This document shows positions 25,560 through 37,690 of a DNA stretch of 64,000 nt, one piece after another. Every line of letters starts with the position of its first letter. The first letter of the stretch is position 1. Source of the DNA: Callaeas wilsoni (Eukaryota; Chordata; Aves; Passeriformes; Callaeidae); contig VWPU01010305.1 in NCBI GenBank assembly GCA_013398955.1, positions 186,001-250,000 on the forward strand. The letters run 5' to 3'. The notes under the pieces were generated by a model. That model worked only from the letters and a program-made list of their open reading frames with translations, ran no database searches and had not been told where the DNA came from. The position numbers and the translations under genes were made by a program.

Positions 25560-28500
25560 GTTAAACTTGTCCCTCCTTTAAAGCTTCAGAACCTGATGCT
25601 TGGATGTGGTGAATTGTTCCTGTTAGACAGCTCTGTCCACTCCGTGGTTGCAGCTGTGGTGTAGAAATAGCTTTCTTATTTTATTACTCTTGCTTTTAAA
25701 TAGACTATCTATGCTTTCTGGTGTGTTCAGAGCCCAGCTGTGAAACACTCCCTACATGATTCCCATTGCCTTGTAGTTCTGGGCTGTGACACCACACTAT
25801 AGGGTCTGGGATTTGAACTAAGATCAGTTCCCATTGATATGTTTGTGCCTATCTGCCAGTAGGTCAGTGGCATGTCCACAAGTCTTCTTTGGCTCTCAGT
25901 GATGGGCGTGGTTGGTTTATTAGTTTGTTTGTGGCTTTGGTGGGGTTTTTTGAGACTACTTAATCTCATATACAGTGATAGCAGTGCTTCCTAAATTGTA
26001 GGTCTGTCCATGAGGGCACTGCATGACTGCACTTCCATTCAGGGACCATGACATGTCTGTACTGCTTTCAATCTGTGTTTTTCCTGTGGAAGCCATGTGA
26101 TGGTTTTTAGAAGGTTGTTTGTGGGTTTTGTTGTTTTGTTGGTTTTTTTTCCTGTAGAAGTTCCTGTACACAGTAGCCATCTTTGCTATGGTTTTAGCAG
26201 AACCAATGCTAGACCTGAATTTGAATTCAGGGCTTCCAGTGCTTCTGGAGAAGTGTACTGTGCCTGACCCTACCATCTGCCAGAATCCAAGAGTAGATGA
26301 AATGACAGATCTACCTTAAACATTATAAAATCTGGAATCCAGTGCTTTGTTGGTTTTTTTTATTGAGCCTTTTCACTTAGTGTCAGAGTCCTGTAACAAA
26401 AGCTATGCTCTCAAAGCTGTTGTAAGGAATAATGGCAAACCAAAGTAATTATTGTTCAAACATTTTCCATTTTCCATACTGTATGTTCTTTTTTTCATAT
26501 TCATATGACGTTTCTGTTTTCATTGGACAAGGTACAATGAGTTTAATACTTTTTTTATTAAATTCTATTTCTAATAACTAGAAAGAATTCCATTCTTTTC
26601 TCTGTAGTACATGCTTTAGCATACTGCTCACCTTTAGTTTACAGAGGATACGCAGGGTGAATACTTACTGCTCAAATGAACAGGAAATAAAAGGTCCTTT
26701 TTTTAATTTGATGCATGACATGATGTCCTGAATAAGAAGAGTCTGAGTATTAAGAAGGGAGTGGCATCCTGGGTCATCTTACAGCTGCAGAGCCAATCAG
26801 TGAATTGTCTGTGAGCCTTTATCACAATGCCATGCACAGGAGCAAACCTCAGATGTAATTGAAAAAGATCTGTGGTAAATACAAACTTCTGGCCGATAGT
26901 TACTGCATTTTGGATTCTAAAATATGACGGTAGATGAGTTCCAGTCTTGGGCTGTAGTCATTCTCAGACTTGCTTTTGGGAATCTTGTGCAGCTGCATAA
27001 TCCCTGCCCGCTGATCGTGGTGCCCAGTACAGGGGATGCAAGGGCTGCCGTGAGGTGTAATGGCCTTAGAAATACCTCACAGTGCAACTCACAAAGCAGT
27101 GCAAAATGGATTTATTTTCATGATAGAACATAAGTCCAAACTCTAACGATGCATAAATCACTTATGCATGAATCCTAGTAATAAGAAAAGTAATAGTAGG
27201 ATTAACAACAAGCCAGTAGTTCATGAACAACAGTGCAGGAGTTCATGAATTAGAAGACATTAACCTACCTGCAAAGGAGCTGAGTGTTTGTATAGTTGAT
27301 GCATTTCTTTTGCTTCTTGCCAATATATTAAGTGATTTCAAATACCTATTCAGGAAGTCAGTTGGAAAAGATGTTGGCCTAGTTAAAAGTTTGTTCTTAT
27401 TTAAGGGAAACTGTAGGTTTGGGTTTTTTTAGGTGTGATCTGTACTGGCAGGTGTTTCTGTCTCCATTGGAGAAAAAACATCATTATAACTGAATGAGGT
27501 ACAAAAGGCAGTTGATTTGGATCTCTAACTGATTTTTAAATTGATAATCTGTTATAATCTAAGAAATGTGTCAGTCCTTTATAATGCAGGAAATAACTGG
27601 TTTAGACGTGTATTTTTCTGAAATATTATTGTAGGTACATGCTAGATTGCGTTTCTTAACTGTACATGCTGATTTTCATTTAAAAGAGTGATGAGGATAT
27701 TTCCCCAGCTCTATGCAGGTTTCTTTTCAAAGGCATTATTATTTGTATTTTTCAGTCCCTGTACAACACTGAGGTGTTGTGTGGACACAGGCAGGGAGAG
27801 CCTCCACAGCTCCACAGTGCTTAAAGGGATAACAGGCAAATCAGCAAAGGCAACAGTGGTTTTTACCTGTGAAGGAACTGAGGCAAAGGGATGTTAGGCA
27901 ACTTACAGTCTGTCACAGCCAAAACCTGAAAAAGCCTATGCGTCTTCCTCATATTTCTCTAATACAGTGTCTAAATATAACTTCTAGATTCACACCACTG
28001 AGTTCTCACTGTTATCCTGTAGTATAAACAGCTCTTTCCAAGCTGTACATACTGAAGTCTTTCCTCATCTTGTTATTTTTCTAGGCTAGATGATTCAGGT
28101 CTCAAAGATTTTCTCACAGTAAAGAATTTTTCAATCTTTAAATCCACTTTTAGGCATAATTTCTTTTTCTCTTTTTTTTAAGTATCTCTATTTTAAAATA
28201 AAAAAATAAGTATTTAAACATTTATGCTGGAGATGAGAGGAATTATTGTGTTATTTTGGAGAAGGATTATCTGATTTGCTCATGTTTGTTGTTTTGAAAC
28301 AAAACTGTGCCACAACCATCTAGTCCAGAGGAAATAATGTAGTGAAACAATAATTGCACAGCCCTGGATGAAATCCTGGCTCAGTAAAAGTCAGTGGAAA
28401 AGCTCTCACAGATGGCAGAGACTTAAATTCTGCCCATTGGTTTCACTGCCATTGGAAAATTCATGCTGAAGGACATGACAGCTCTCCTGTGTGCTGACTG

Positions 28501-28980
28501 GCTTCTCCAGCAGTAAAGGAAAGTCAGAGTGAGAGTTTATGGGCTTCATCTGCTTTTCAAGAGTTGCCTTCCCCAGGAGCTGCTTTTGAATCAGAAATAC
28601 ATTCTTGATATTTAAGTTAAAATCAGAATAAAGTGTAGATTTTTCAATTAATTACTCAGAAATTTATGCTTATGTTTTACCAACTTTTTTACAGAAACCT
28701 GTATTGCTCAGGTGGACTAAAACGTCAAAGTTGCCCATATGTACATACATATGTTATACACACACATATCCTACACTTGTATTCTACCAGGTTTATTTAT
28801 TAAAGTTTTTATGGCTCAGGTGGCCTAAGAAGAAACTGTTAAGCCACACATTATACCTGTTATGACATTCCTTATACATATAGATCCTTCAAAATAGCAT
28901 TCTTAAATTACAAGTTCTTTTTTGTTCTTGTTTGAATATCTAAATTCTGTTACTGTTTGTCCAGATAAAATATTTCTTGT
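25560..28980. other. unique non-coding DNA with GT-rich tracts
   Basis: No supported gene. Two GT-rich low-complexity stretches lie at about 25905-25955 and 26110-26155. The minus-strand frames crossing them at 25727-25969 and 25956-26276 are therefore rich in Lys, Asn, Thr and Gln and are not credible genes. Confidence 0.5.
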
Positions 28981-29000
28981 CAGATCTGTTAATTAAACAA

Positions 29001-29075
29001 ATCATGTGCTAAAAGTCAATAATGAAACTCAAATTAAACAAATTTGAGTTTCATTATTGATTTTAAGCATATGAT
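29001..29075. repeat. 75-bp near-perfect palindrome (35-bp arms, 5-nt loop)
   Basis: The left arm (29001-29035) and right arm (29041-29075) are complementary at 32 of 35 positions without gaps, separated by the loop AAACA. The mismatches lie in the outer 15 bp, and the inner 20 bp match perfectly. A 12-bp direct repeat (AATTAAACAAAT) occurs just outside the left arm at 28991-29002 and again across the loop at 29032-29043. That layout fits palindrome birth by template switching during replication. Transcribed, it would fold as one long hairpin on either strand. I recognise no known microRNA or MITE in it. Confidence 0.85.
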
Positions 29076-31800
29076 GTATTTCCTAGCAAGGGTAATAATC
29101 CAACATAGATCCTCATCAGTGTCCTGCTCAATGCACTTTTGTGTCCTGTACTACATATTAAACGCTATAGTTCCAATATCTGAAAGATACCTAATTATTA
29201 GATAAGGAGCATAAAACTGGCTGAAGAACTTCCAATCACTTATCCACATCAGGAAAATCCTACTTCCAGCTATGTTGGACTAATAATATTAGTTGATAAT
29301 CTAGTAATAAATGCATGATTTATGAAAAAAAAAAAGAACTTTGAGTTAATGGTGCAATTTCAGACTATTTGAATAGTGTTTTCAGCTTCATTTGCAGTTA
29401 TAATTGACCCACTGATGAAGCAAGATCATCACACTATGCAAAGTTGCTGTAGCTTCATTGACATCAAAAGGCGAATTTAGAGAGGACACAAATCCAGCTT
29501 GTAGACTCTAAAAATACGAAATAAAAGTCACTGCCAGACCAAATAATTTCAAAATTGAAAAGAGAGGACTGCTCAAAGTAATGTCAACCATCTGGAAGAG
29601 AGACTGCATAGAAAGAAAAAAAAAGTCTCTGTCCAAGTTTTCAACTTTTCCAAAGCTTGTAGCAAAAACATGAACATTGGCAGGAGTTCAAACAAGAAGG
29701 CTGTGAAATGAACTGATAACTAGTCAATGCCACACACATCATGGCAAAGAAATACAGTAAGATACTGCTACCAGCAATAAATGGACAGAGAGCTGTAGGC
29801 AGATGGTCAAGAATATGGGAAGAAGGGAGACTGGTAAAGATATCTGCCTGATAAAGCAAGAAGTTTATCAGTAAAATCAGTCTTTTTGTTTACAGTAGTA
29901 ACTACTGGCTTGGTGAGTTTAGCTTGTGGATTAACTGCAGCTGAGAAAGCATTTGTGGATGCTCAGTACAGGAAAAAAAGGAAAAAATAAAAACAGTTCT
30001 GTCTTTCTTCAGGATGCCTCCCAAATCATAGACATTTAGAGCATCAGAAGTGATCACCTGCTCTAGGAGATGGATCATAATCTGATTAAGTGCCAGGTTA
30101 GAAATGAGACTTTTGCCCTCTTCTACCTGTTGCCAGGTTGTGTGCTGTTTGGAAAGGCTGTGTGTTGTGGGGGGATGGATTAAAAGCACTGAAAGGAGCT
30201 TCTAAGTTACCAGGCTGTGACTATGCACAGGTGGCTGGCTGTGTGACTGAGGAAACAACGCTTCTCCTTGAAGGCAGTCAGCGTCTTGGGGTGATTGCAC
30301 AGTCACTAAAAGGGCTGTTGCCAAACGTGACTGTGATCATATGGGATATTTTAATGCAGGTCAAGGTAAATAAAGAGGTTATTTAAAAATAGATGGATTA
30401 CTGGCAGTAGCACTTTCCCAAAGTGCAGCAGACCTTTTTCATGCTTGCACATGCTCTCTTGCTCACACAACATGTTGGGTCTCAAGAGGACAGTCCTGGA
30501 CTGCCTTCTTTCTCTGAGACAGCCAACATTTGGGATGCCCTTTGGCTAAATTAAGGTGAAACACCAAATGATCCATTTGAAAGTTTTATTTATGGCATTT
30601 AAACATTAAACTTTCTGATAGGTTTAATGGCCCATTTTAGCAACAATTTAACATTTCTGAACAGCCCATGGCAGCAGGAAATTAACCCTTCAAATAGAGG
30701 AAGAAAGGAAGAAGGAAAGATAGGGTAACAGAGGTAGAGAAAAAGATCTGGATCACCACCCAGGGTTCCAGCAGTGTCTCTGTTCTGGATTCTTTGCATG
30801 GTGGGTGCATGCCCCGCCCTCTCACTTGCACTGCTTATAGAATAGTCCTCATGCAGTCACATTTTTTAATTCTCCAAATTCTCAGAAAGGGGCTGGAGTG
30901 GGGAGTGGGTCTTGTGGTCTCAGTCCCCCTCCCTCTTGTCAGAGACACAAGTGCAATGCTGCCTCAGACTTGGTTTTGGAGATAGTTACCCAAGATAAGG
31001 AAGTTGGTCCCTGGAAAGCTCTATCCTGCCTCCACGAGATCCTCTTTTCTAACTGCACCTTATCTCGTTGGCATGGTAACATTTCTTTTCTCCTCTGCCA
31101 AGTGTTTGAGACATTAACTCTTTCAGGTTTTCAGTCTCTCACACCACCCCATGGCTCAGTCAGTCTAATGTCATTCCTGTAGAGCTCATCTTCTCCTAGG
31201 ATGGTGATCCCTACAAACTCTGTGGGAAAGAAGCTGGAGTGTAGGCAATTAGTCATACACTGTGCTGCTGCCAAGCCAATCATCAGAAATAAACCCCACA
31301 CAATAACATAAACCGAATGTTCACCAACCCCCTTCCCCATCCTGTGACTCTCAATGGTCTCAGCAAGAAGTTTAACCTCTGACACTGAATAAGGAGATAT
31401 AAGACATACAAGATTTAATAACTAAACACTTTGTGTGGCCCAGCCAATAAAAATTACATTTGAACAGTAATTTCTTCTACCCTTATTAGATTTTAATCTA
31501 CGAAGAGTGATCCATTGGCTCTGTTGCATTAGTGATTCCTGCACCTGAATATCCATCTCCTCAAGCTCCTTAACAGAATTTCTCTTTTGTGCTGTAGACC
31601 ATTCCTGCAGCGAATGTTCCCACAGGATTGACCATGTTGCCGTCAGTTGATTCAGTGCAGAAAATTATTTGGTGCAGATGATTCAGCAGTCTGCAGTCTC
31701 TCCTAAGTTATCCACTTGGCAGCAAGCTGATGGGAATGGGACAGAGAGCCTTTCCATAGCTGTTCCTGTAAAGCCTGAATTAAGTTGTGCAAGGACTTGA
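29076..31800. other. unique non-coding DNA
   Basis: No gene or repeat family recognised. Frames such as 29902-30189 (minus), 30138-30386 (plus) and 30898-31182 (plus) overlap each other or opposite-strand frames and show no conserved motif. Confidence 0.5.
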
Positions 31801-31814
31801 TAATTTTGCCTTCT

Positions 31815-31854
31815 GCCTGTTGGTTCACATGCCTGTTGGTTCACATGCCTGTTG
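31815..31854. repeat. 16-bp tandem repeat, 2.5 copies
   Basis: GCCTGTTGGTTCACAT is repeated exactly at 31815-31830 and 31831-31846, followed by the first eight bases again (31847-31854). Identity between copies suggests recent slippage or possible length polymorphism. Confidence 0.9.
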
Positions 31855-33035
31855 TGCTGGGCGGTGACTAAAGCAGCCCCCAGTAGCACACAGACTGACA
31901 CTTTTCATGCGTTTATTTTCAAGTCAGTATGGGCATGGGGGATTGTTGTTAATTATATGTTCTGCTTTGAAGCAAACATGGCTATCCTGGCTGTTTTAGC
32001 ATTATTTGCAATTTCTGTATTAGAGCTTCTTCTGCCGTGGCCTGTGGAAAATCATTTCTGCCTGGAGCACTCAAAAGCTGCTCACACAATCAGTACAAGA
32101 TCCTGTAATGGCTTTGTTGCAGCACATGAGGTGTGCAGTTACTTTTGGAGCACTCATCACATGGCAGTACTTAGCCTCTGTTAATTGGAGAAATACTGCT
32201 TGGCTTAGCTCTGTGATGTCTTTCACAGCCTATAAACAACATTTCTTCTTCTAGACATGTTTCTGAAATGTGAAGAAGCTCGAGTATTGACAGAAAATGC
32301 AATGAGTCACTCATGACAGTTACTCATAAATGATGTGACCTACATCTAAAGTAAAATTCTGTATAAAATTTTCTGTCTGAAATAATAACTCTAGAAGTGA
32401 CATTTGCCCTTTAGATATACAGATACAAATAAAGGGTAAATTAATCATAGTGAATGAGTCATTTTAAAGATTACAAGCTTCCACAGCATTGTTATTATGA
32501 AAGTTTAGTTCCCTGAAGATGCTCTATACCTGATAAGGTTTTAGAAATTTAATTGAAAAAGTTTAATAAAGAATTAAAATTATCATGTGCCCCTTTGCAG
32601 AAATACAAATGAACTAAGAGATTCTTTGTAAAAGAAGGTAAGGTGAATAGTATGTTAGTATTCCTTTGAATGCCATATCAAGTTCTTGCTATTGTTAATA
32701 AAATTATGGTTGGTTTACTGTATGGAATGATTTTAAAATAAATAGCTTTGTGCAGATATTACAAAGATTTCGATATCACTGTTTCACAGTGTTGAGATAA
32801 TGGGAAAGAAGATACACTTAAAGGTCATTTTTTATGCTACATTTATGTGTCTTACAATGCCTGAATGATGATTTTAAAAGAGTAACTGAATACTTTTAAC
32901 TTGCAGGATTGATATTCTTTCAGAGGCTGACAAACATGCATCTGGTTAGTTAATAGAAATGATTCTTTTTTTCTTTTTGTGTGTTTTTTCATATAAATAC
33001 AACATATAGTGCATTCAGCTGCGACTCATGAATAA

Positions 33036-33065
33036 ATGCACAAGAAATGAAGATGCACAAGAAAT
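33036..33065. repeat. 13-bp direct repeat, 17-bp period
   Basis: ATGCACAAGAAAT occurs at 33036-33048 and identically at 33053-33065. A small local duplication. Confidence 0.75.
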
Positions 33066-34952
33066 CAGAGCATTCAAATCTGATTTTCAACTGAAGGGCA
33101 AAAAGTTTGAATTAAATTTCTTTAGTCCACTGGGAAGAGGTGGTTTCATTTAACCCCTTCTCTGTAAAAAATACTTTCCCAAGCTATCAGTGTAGAGAAT
33201 TTTGGGAGAGATTGTCATAGGCACCTGAGAGAGTCAGCACTTAACTCCCATGCTTAAACAGGGAGTAAAGCCTATTGACTTGCTAACAGAACTTCTTTGG
33301 TCTTAGAGCTGCAGCAGAGCTGTGTTCCACATCCTTCACTGCGCTTTGGCTCATTTATCCATTCCGCTTTTTTTGTGTGAAGATGTCAAGATATTTGTAC
33401 TTACGTTACACTCCACTTTCTCAATGTACCTTTATAATTTCATTGCATTTCTCCTCTGTATTCTTAGCAATGATGCCTCTGTTTCTTCTTGACAATTTAC
33501 CTGACTTTGCTCAGGTGAGTTTCTCTGTGATTTTTGTTGTAAATTCTTGTGGTTTTCCATAACATTCTTCCATGTCTCAAAGACATAGCGTGCAGGAGAC
33601 CGTTTTAGTCTCGTTGTAGGTGTGATAGGTCTGCAAGAGGTTGCTTGGTCTTTTTTTTTTTCCTGTAGCGTGATGAGGATTTCAAAGGTGTATGGAATCT
33701 GTGTAAGATTTCTCTTTCGAGGTCAGGAGCAGCTCATAGTTTTTCTTAACCTTCTCTTTTAGGGAACAAGTCATAATTTTCCAAAATCAGCATTTCATAA
33801 AAAATCATAACTACCTAGATGAACTCTTCATTTTTTCTGATAATATTCCTACAATCTTATTATTCATTCCTTTTACCATATTATGATATCTTAAGATTTT
33901 TTATTTTCTTTATAGAATGTACTTCCATTCTGTTTTCCATAGCTGCAATTTTTTGTCTTTCCTTGGATCTGGAAACTGAAGTCTTGTGACAGTATTGACG
34001 AAAGCAGGTTCGTATGACATACAATGTCTAGATTTGCAGATTTAGGCCAAATCCATCTACTTTATCTCTCTATTCTTTTCTTAAAATAAAATCGTCGACA
34101 ATTCAAAACACTTCAAAACAACAAATCATTTAAAATATAGATTAAACAACATTATTGCAGAACATGTCTTTGATTTATGTGGAATGTTAACTGTAAGCAT
34201 TTTCTCTCACGTCACTAGGAAAGTAACCAGGAATTCTCCCATGAAGAGATGGGATTAAATGAAGAGATTATTTGTAACATCTTTAACCCACCTTTTCCCT
34301 CCGAGGGGAAGTTGTTTTCTGAACTTTCACATGAACAGTGATCAAAACCCACTCCTTTTTTGGGATTGTGTCCTGAGTGGTTGGCAGTTGCAGCAGAGGG
34401 GAAATAAGTGTACTGTGGCCTTAATTTTATGGTTAATATTCCTATGAGGCCTGAAATTAAGCACTGGATACAGGCTTCAAGTGCTTATGTATAGACATAA
34501 GTTGAATTAATGCACTTGGGGACTTAGAGGGTGAATATATGTAAAAATAGACTTTTGCATATGATTAATTGGGACAAGTAGGTTAAAAATAAAGGAGAAA
34601 ATTTGAAAGGTGAGAAAATATGTACAGGGTGACACCTTATTAATTTATCAGCAGGAAGACATCAATCCCTTTCCTCCCCAGTCCTGATGTTCCAGCAGGA
34701 TACAGGGTCGAGGCTCCACAGTCATCTCCAAACAGTGAGCAGTTTGTAATGGGTGTTATTGTCTACACTTTGGAGGCTTTTGGGTCTTGATATGACCTAA
34801 AAGGTACAAGGTGCCATGTCAAATGGCAGAGTTTTTGTAAAAATCCTTTTAATCTTAAGGAGCTTTGGACTTCTGCCAGCTCTCTCTGGAAGAGGCCCTT
34901 TCAGCCTACTGGGGGCACAGACACAATCAACTAATGGATATATATATATTAC

Positions 34953-34968
34953 ATCTTAATATTAAGAT
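34953..34968. repeat. 16-bp perfect palindrome
   Basis: ATCTTAATATTAAGAT reads the same on both strands. It lies just downstream of a short TA run (about 34938-34950). Such AT-rich palindromes arise often by chance. Confidence 0.6.
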
Positions 34969-35593
34969 ACTATTTTTAATCATTTTAAGTCCCTTTAGGT
35001 TTTTTAGTCTTTCAGTAGAAGAAGGGGAATAATCCTATGTCACCAGCAGATTGTTCCAGTTTTGAAATAAATATTCCCTCATGACCCGAAATGGGAAGTC
35101 AGCTATTCCCAGGCACTGTAGGACCACAAAGTGAAGTGTAGAAAGATGGATATGGATATTTCAGAATACTATTAAACAATATTGTTAGAGCTGTTCAATC
35201 TTCTTGATTTACTGGGATTTGTAACCAGGCTTAACCTTTCCTAATGTATGTTAATTTATAGGTGCAAGAGGATTAGCTCAAATATTTAAGCTCCCCATTT
35301 TTTTCTTCTGTATCAATCCTGATTTGGCCAACAAACACTGAGTAGTGCAACATTTAAGAGTTAGCTTTGATAGCTTTTAGTGTGCATAACACCTTTATAC
35401 TTACTCTTTTTTGGTATGGTACAGAGTTCTTTAGTGTTCTAAAATACATTGAATCCGTCTGCCTGTCTATAGGCAGATTACTGATATTAAATGTCCTAAA
35501 TCCTATTCTGGTAAAATTATTTCAGTCGGCTAAGTATTTATCTATATTATTTTTCTAACCTAGAGAATGAGATGTTCATGCAATGCAATAATT

Positions 35594-35627
35594 TATAATT
35601 TTTTACAAATATATAATTTTTACAAAT
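35594..35627. repeat. AT-rich tandem repeat, 2 copies
   Basis: TATAATTTTTTACAAATA is followed directly by TATAATTTTTACAAAT. The copies differ by one T in the homopolymer. Confidence 0.75.
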
Positions 35628-36644
35628 TGTTATCATTTAAGTCGGTACATGCTTTGGTAGAGTGTTTGAGAGAAGTAACATAGCAAAATAAAAATAGATT
35701 TTTTAAAATTAATCTGATTAATCATTTTTCAGTATATACAATTAATGCAATGACATCACATTTTAGAACCTAAGTGGTATTTTCCATCATATATAGAATA
35801 TTTTTTGCAGAGTAGTTGAAAGCTCTTTAGCTATGACATTTAATAACAATATAACGGCTTTATTTAACAAGGATATAGTGATTTTATCCTCATGCTAGAA
35901 TGGTTGTCTGGGTCCTTTGCTTATTTACAAAAGATTCTTCTTATTAAGGTGTACCATGAAATTTCTGTGTTGTCACTTTCTCAAGGTGTAGGAAAGGGGA
36001 AAAAAAATTCCTAACCCTATATTACTTGTGATGGGAGTTACTTTGTAATTTATATGTTTTCAGATGAGGAAATTGAAATAAACCACAAAATGTGATCTTC
36101 TAAGTTTTCAGTTACTAATTTTCTTTAAAGTAGTTCTGAAATTCTTCCAAGCATTTTGTATTCTTAGCTACTGAAAATCACAACTAAGTCATCACAGGGT
36201 TATGTGTGAGCAACATATGTATAAATGACAGTAGTGTACATCTAAATGTGCCATTCGTATGCCCAGATATGGCTCAGAAGTCTATGCCTGCTTATTTATA
36301 ATGAATACGTGTTCAGGCAGTAAAGATTAAAAACTAATTATGCACACGCTGTCACTACTAATATTTGTACTTAATTTGATTTACAGTACAGCAAATAATA
36401 AACCCGACTAAAATTATAAAAAGTTACATGTACGGCTATTAATATGCTCTTATTACAGTACCTTATTCATTTTTAAAAAGCATACTAACTGAGTTTTAAT
36501 GTTGGTAAAGCAGATGAGAGGCATGTAAAGCTAAGATAAAAACCAGTGAATACTCTTACTTAGCAGTAATATAGATTGGTTTTACAGTCCTTTGTTTGAG
36601 CCCATTGTGATATTATGTATTTCAAGAGATGAAAAGAAATCTAG

Positions 36645-37101
36645 GTACTGATGCCTTGTAGAGGCTGACCTGGAACAGAGGCTGGACAGAGTGAAAGGAT
36701 AAAGGGTAGGGATTTATTGAAAGCCCTTCACAGGGTACACCTTGGGCAGTGCAGGAGTCTCGCAGAGACTACACCCAGGATGGACACAGTCACACGTTTT
36801 TGGGACAGATATAAGTTTTGTCCATTTGCATATCAGAGGTTAATTGTCAAATTACAGCTTCAGGCAGTGCAGTCCCATTCTCCCAGTTTGCTGCCCCCCA
36901 ACTCACTTTTGTTTCCATTTCTTGGGGCCTGAGACAGTGAGGTGTCCTTGATTCTCAGGCCTAGAGAGGAATTGTTGTGTCTGACAAGAATGGGAAAAGC
37001 AGTAGCTAACACTCTATATAGAGCTCAGAGTTCCACACTAAAGAACAGCAGGATTACAAACATATGGAAATATAAAAGCTAAAATCCTAAGGCATCAGTA
37101 C
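36645..37101 (-). mobile_element. solo LTR of an endogenous retrovirus, 449 bp, with target duplication
   Basis: The element runs from 36649 to 37097. Its ends are a perfect 9-bp inverted repeat, TGATGCCTT (36649-36657) and AAGGCATCA (37089-37097), with the TG...CA termini of retroviral LTRs. It is flanked by GTAC on both sides (36645-36648 and 37098-37101), a 4-bp target-site duplication. A poly(A) signal AATAAA lies on the minus strand (complement of 36713-36718). About 95 bp upstream of it on that strand is a TATA-like TTATAT (complement of 36809-36814), and next an octamer ATGCAAAT (complement of 36824-36831). This order sets the orientation as minus. A second TATA-like palindrome, CTCTATATAGAG, lies at 37012-37023 in the putative U3. 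No internal proviral sequence follows, so this is most likely a solo LTR left by recombination. A 4-bp duplication is usual for gammaretrovirus-like (ERV1) elements. The exact family is not named. Confidence 0.85.
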
Positions 37102-37199
37102 AATTAATTACCTGAAAGCATCAATTAAGAAGTATCTAGTCCTTGGTAATGGACATCAGTGATGGGACAGTAGTGCAAAGAGGTTTGACTCTTAGTTGC

Positions 37200-37690
37200 T
37201 CTTGGGTTTCAGCCCCTGTCGTGGCTGGGGAGGAGCCTGTGCTGTAACTCATCACCCGTGGATTCAGCTCTGCGGTGTCCGAGCGATGCCAGGTGCTGGA
37301 AGGGGATCCATCCTCGTGGGCGAAGTCTCGTGGTGCTGTCACAGGACAGCTGTGCCCGGGCTGGGACTGCGCCGCCACGGCCAGCCTGTGCCAGCGCTGG
37401 CAGCAGAACCTCCAGTTCAGGCTCGCTTGTTCCTTTGCATATCAGCTGCAAATCGTGGCACCTGCACTGATTGTAAATCAGTGGGTGTTTGGCAAACCAC
37501 CGAGTGGAAAAGGAGGGCCCAGTCTAGGGGAGTGGAGCCCAGCTTCCCAAACTGGGGTCACAAATGGTGCCATGTGAAAAGCAAGGTGGGCGTTATCCTG
37601 CCCTCCCAGAAAAGCCCTGTGCGCCCCTCCTGTCCAAGAGGCGCTGGGGAGGGAACTGGCTCTGCAGAGCAAGGGGATTTTCATCTCTCA
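37200..37690. other. GC-rich, CpG-containing patch next to the solo LTR
   Basis: About 490 bp of GC-rich sequence. The interval 37255-37400 holds roughly a dozen CpGs (TCTGCGGTGTCCGAGCG, TGCGCCGCCACGG and others), unusual for this window. Six overlapping frames are open on both strands, the longest being 172 codons at 37196-37714 (plus). None has a recognised domain, so composition explains them. TTCCCAAACTGGGGTCAC near 37545-37562 faintly recalls hAT-Charlie transposon ends. The patch could be a small CpG island, an old repeat, or an unrecognised exon; the last seems least likely. Confidence 0.4.

Larger units (their letters stand above)
31860..36640. other. unique AT-rich non-coding DNA
   Basis: No supported gene. 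The plus-strand frame at 31852-32184 (110 codons) has a hydrophobic middle but no recognisable family, and it is not called a gene. Small repeats at 33036-33065, 34953-34968 and 35594-35627 are listed separately. The segment around 36170-36480 is non-repetitive and AT-rich and is raised as a possible conserved element in the findings. Confidence 0.5.

Noticed and set aside
37545..37562. TTCCCAAACTGGGGTCAC, resembling a hAT-Charlie terminal repeat
   Set aside because: Only one end is visible, no 8-bp target duplication was found, and the match is short.
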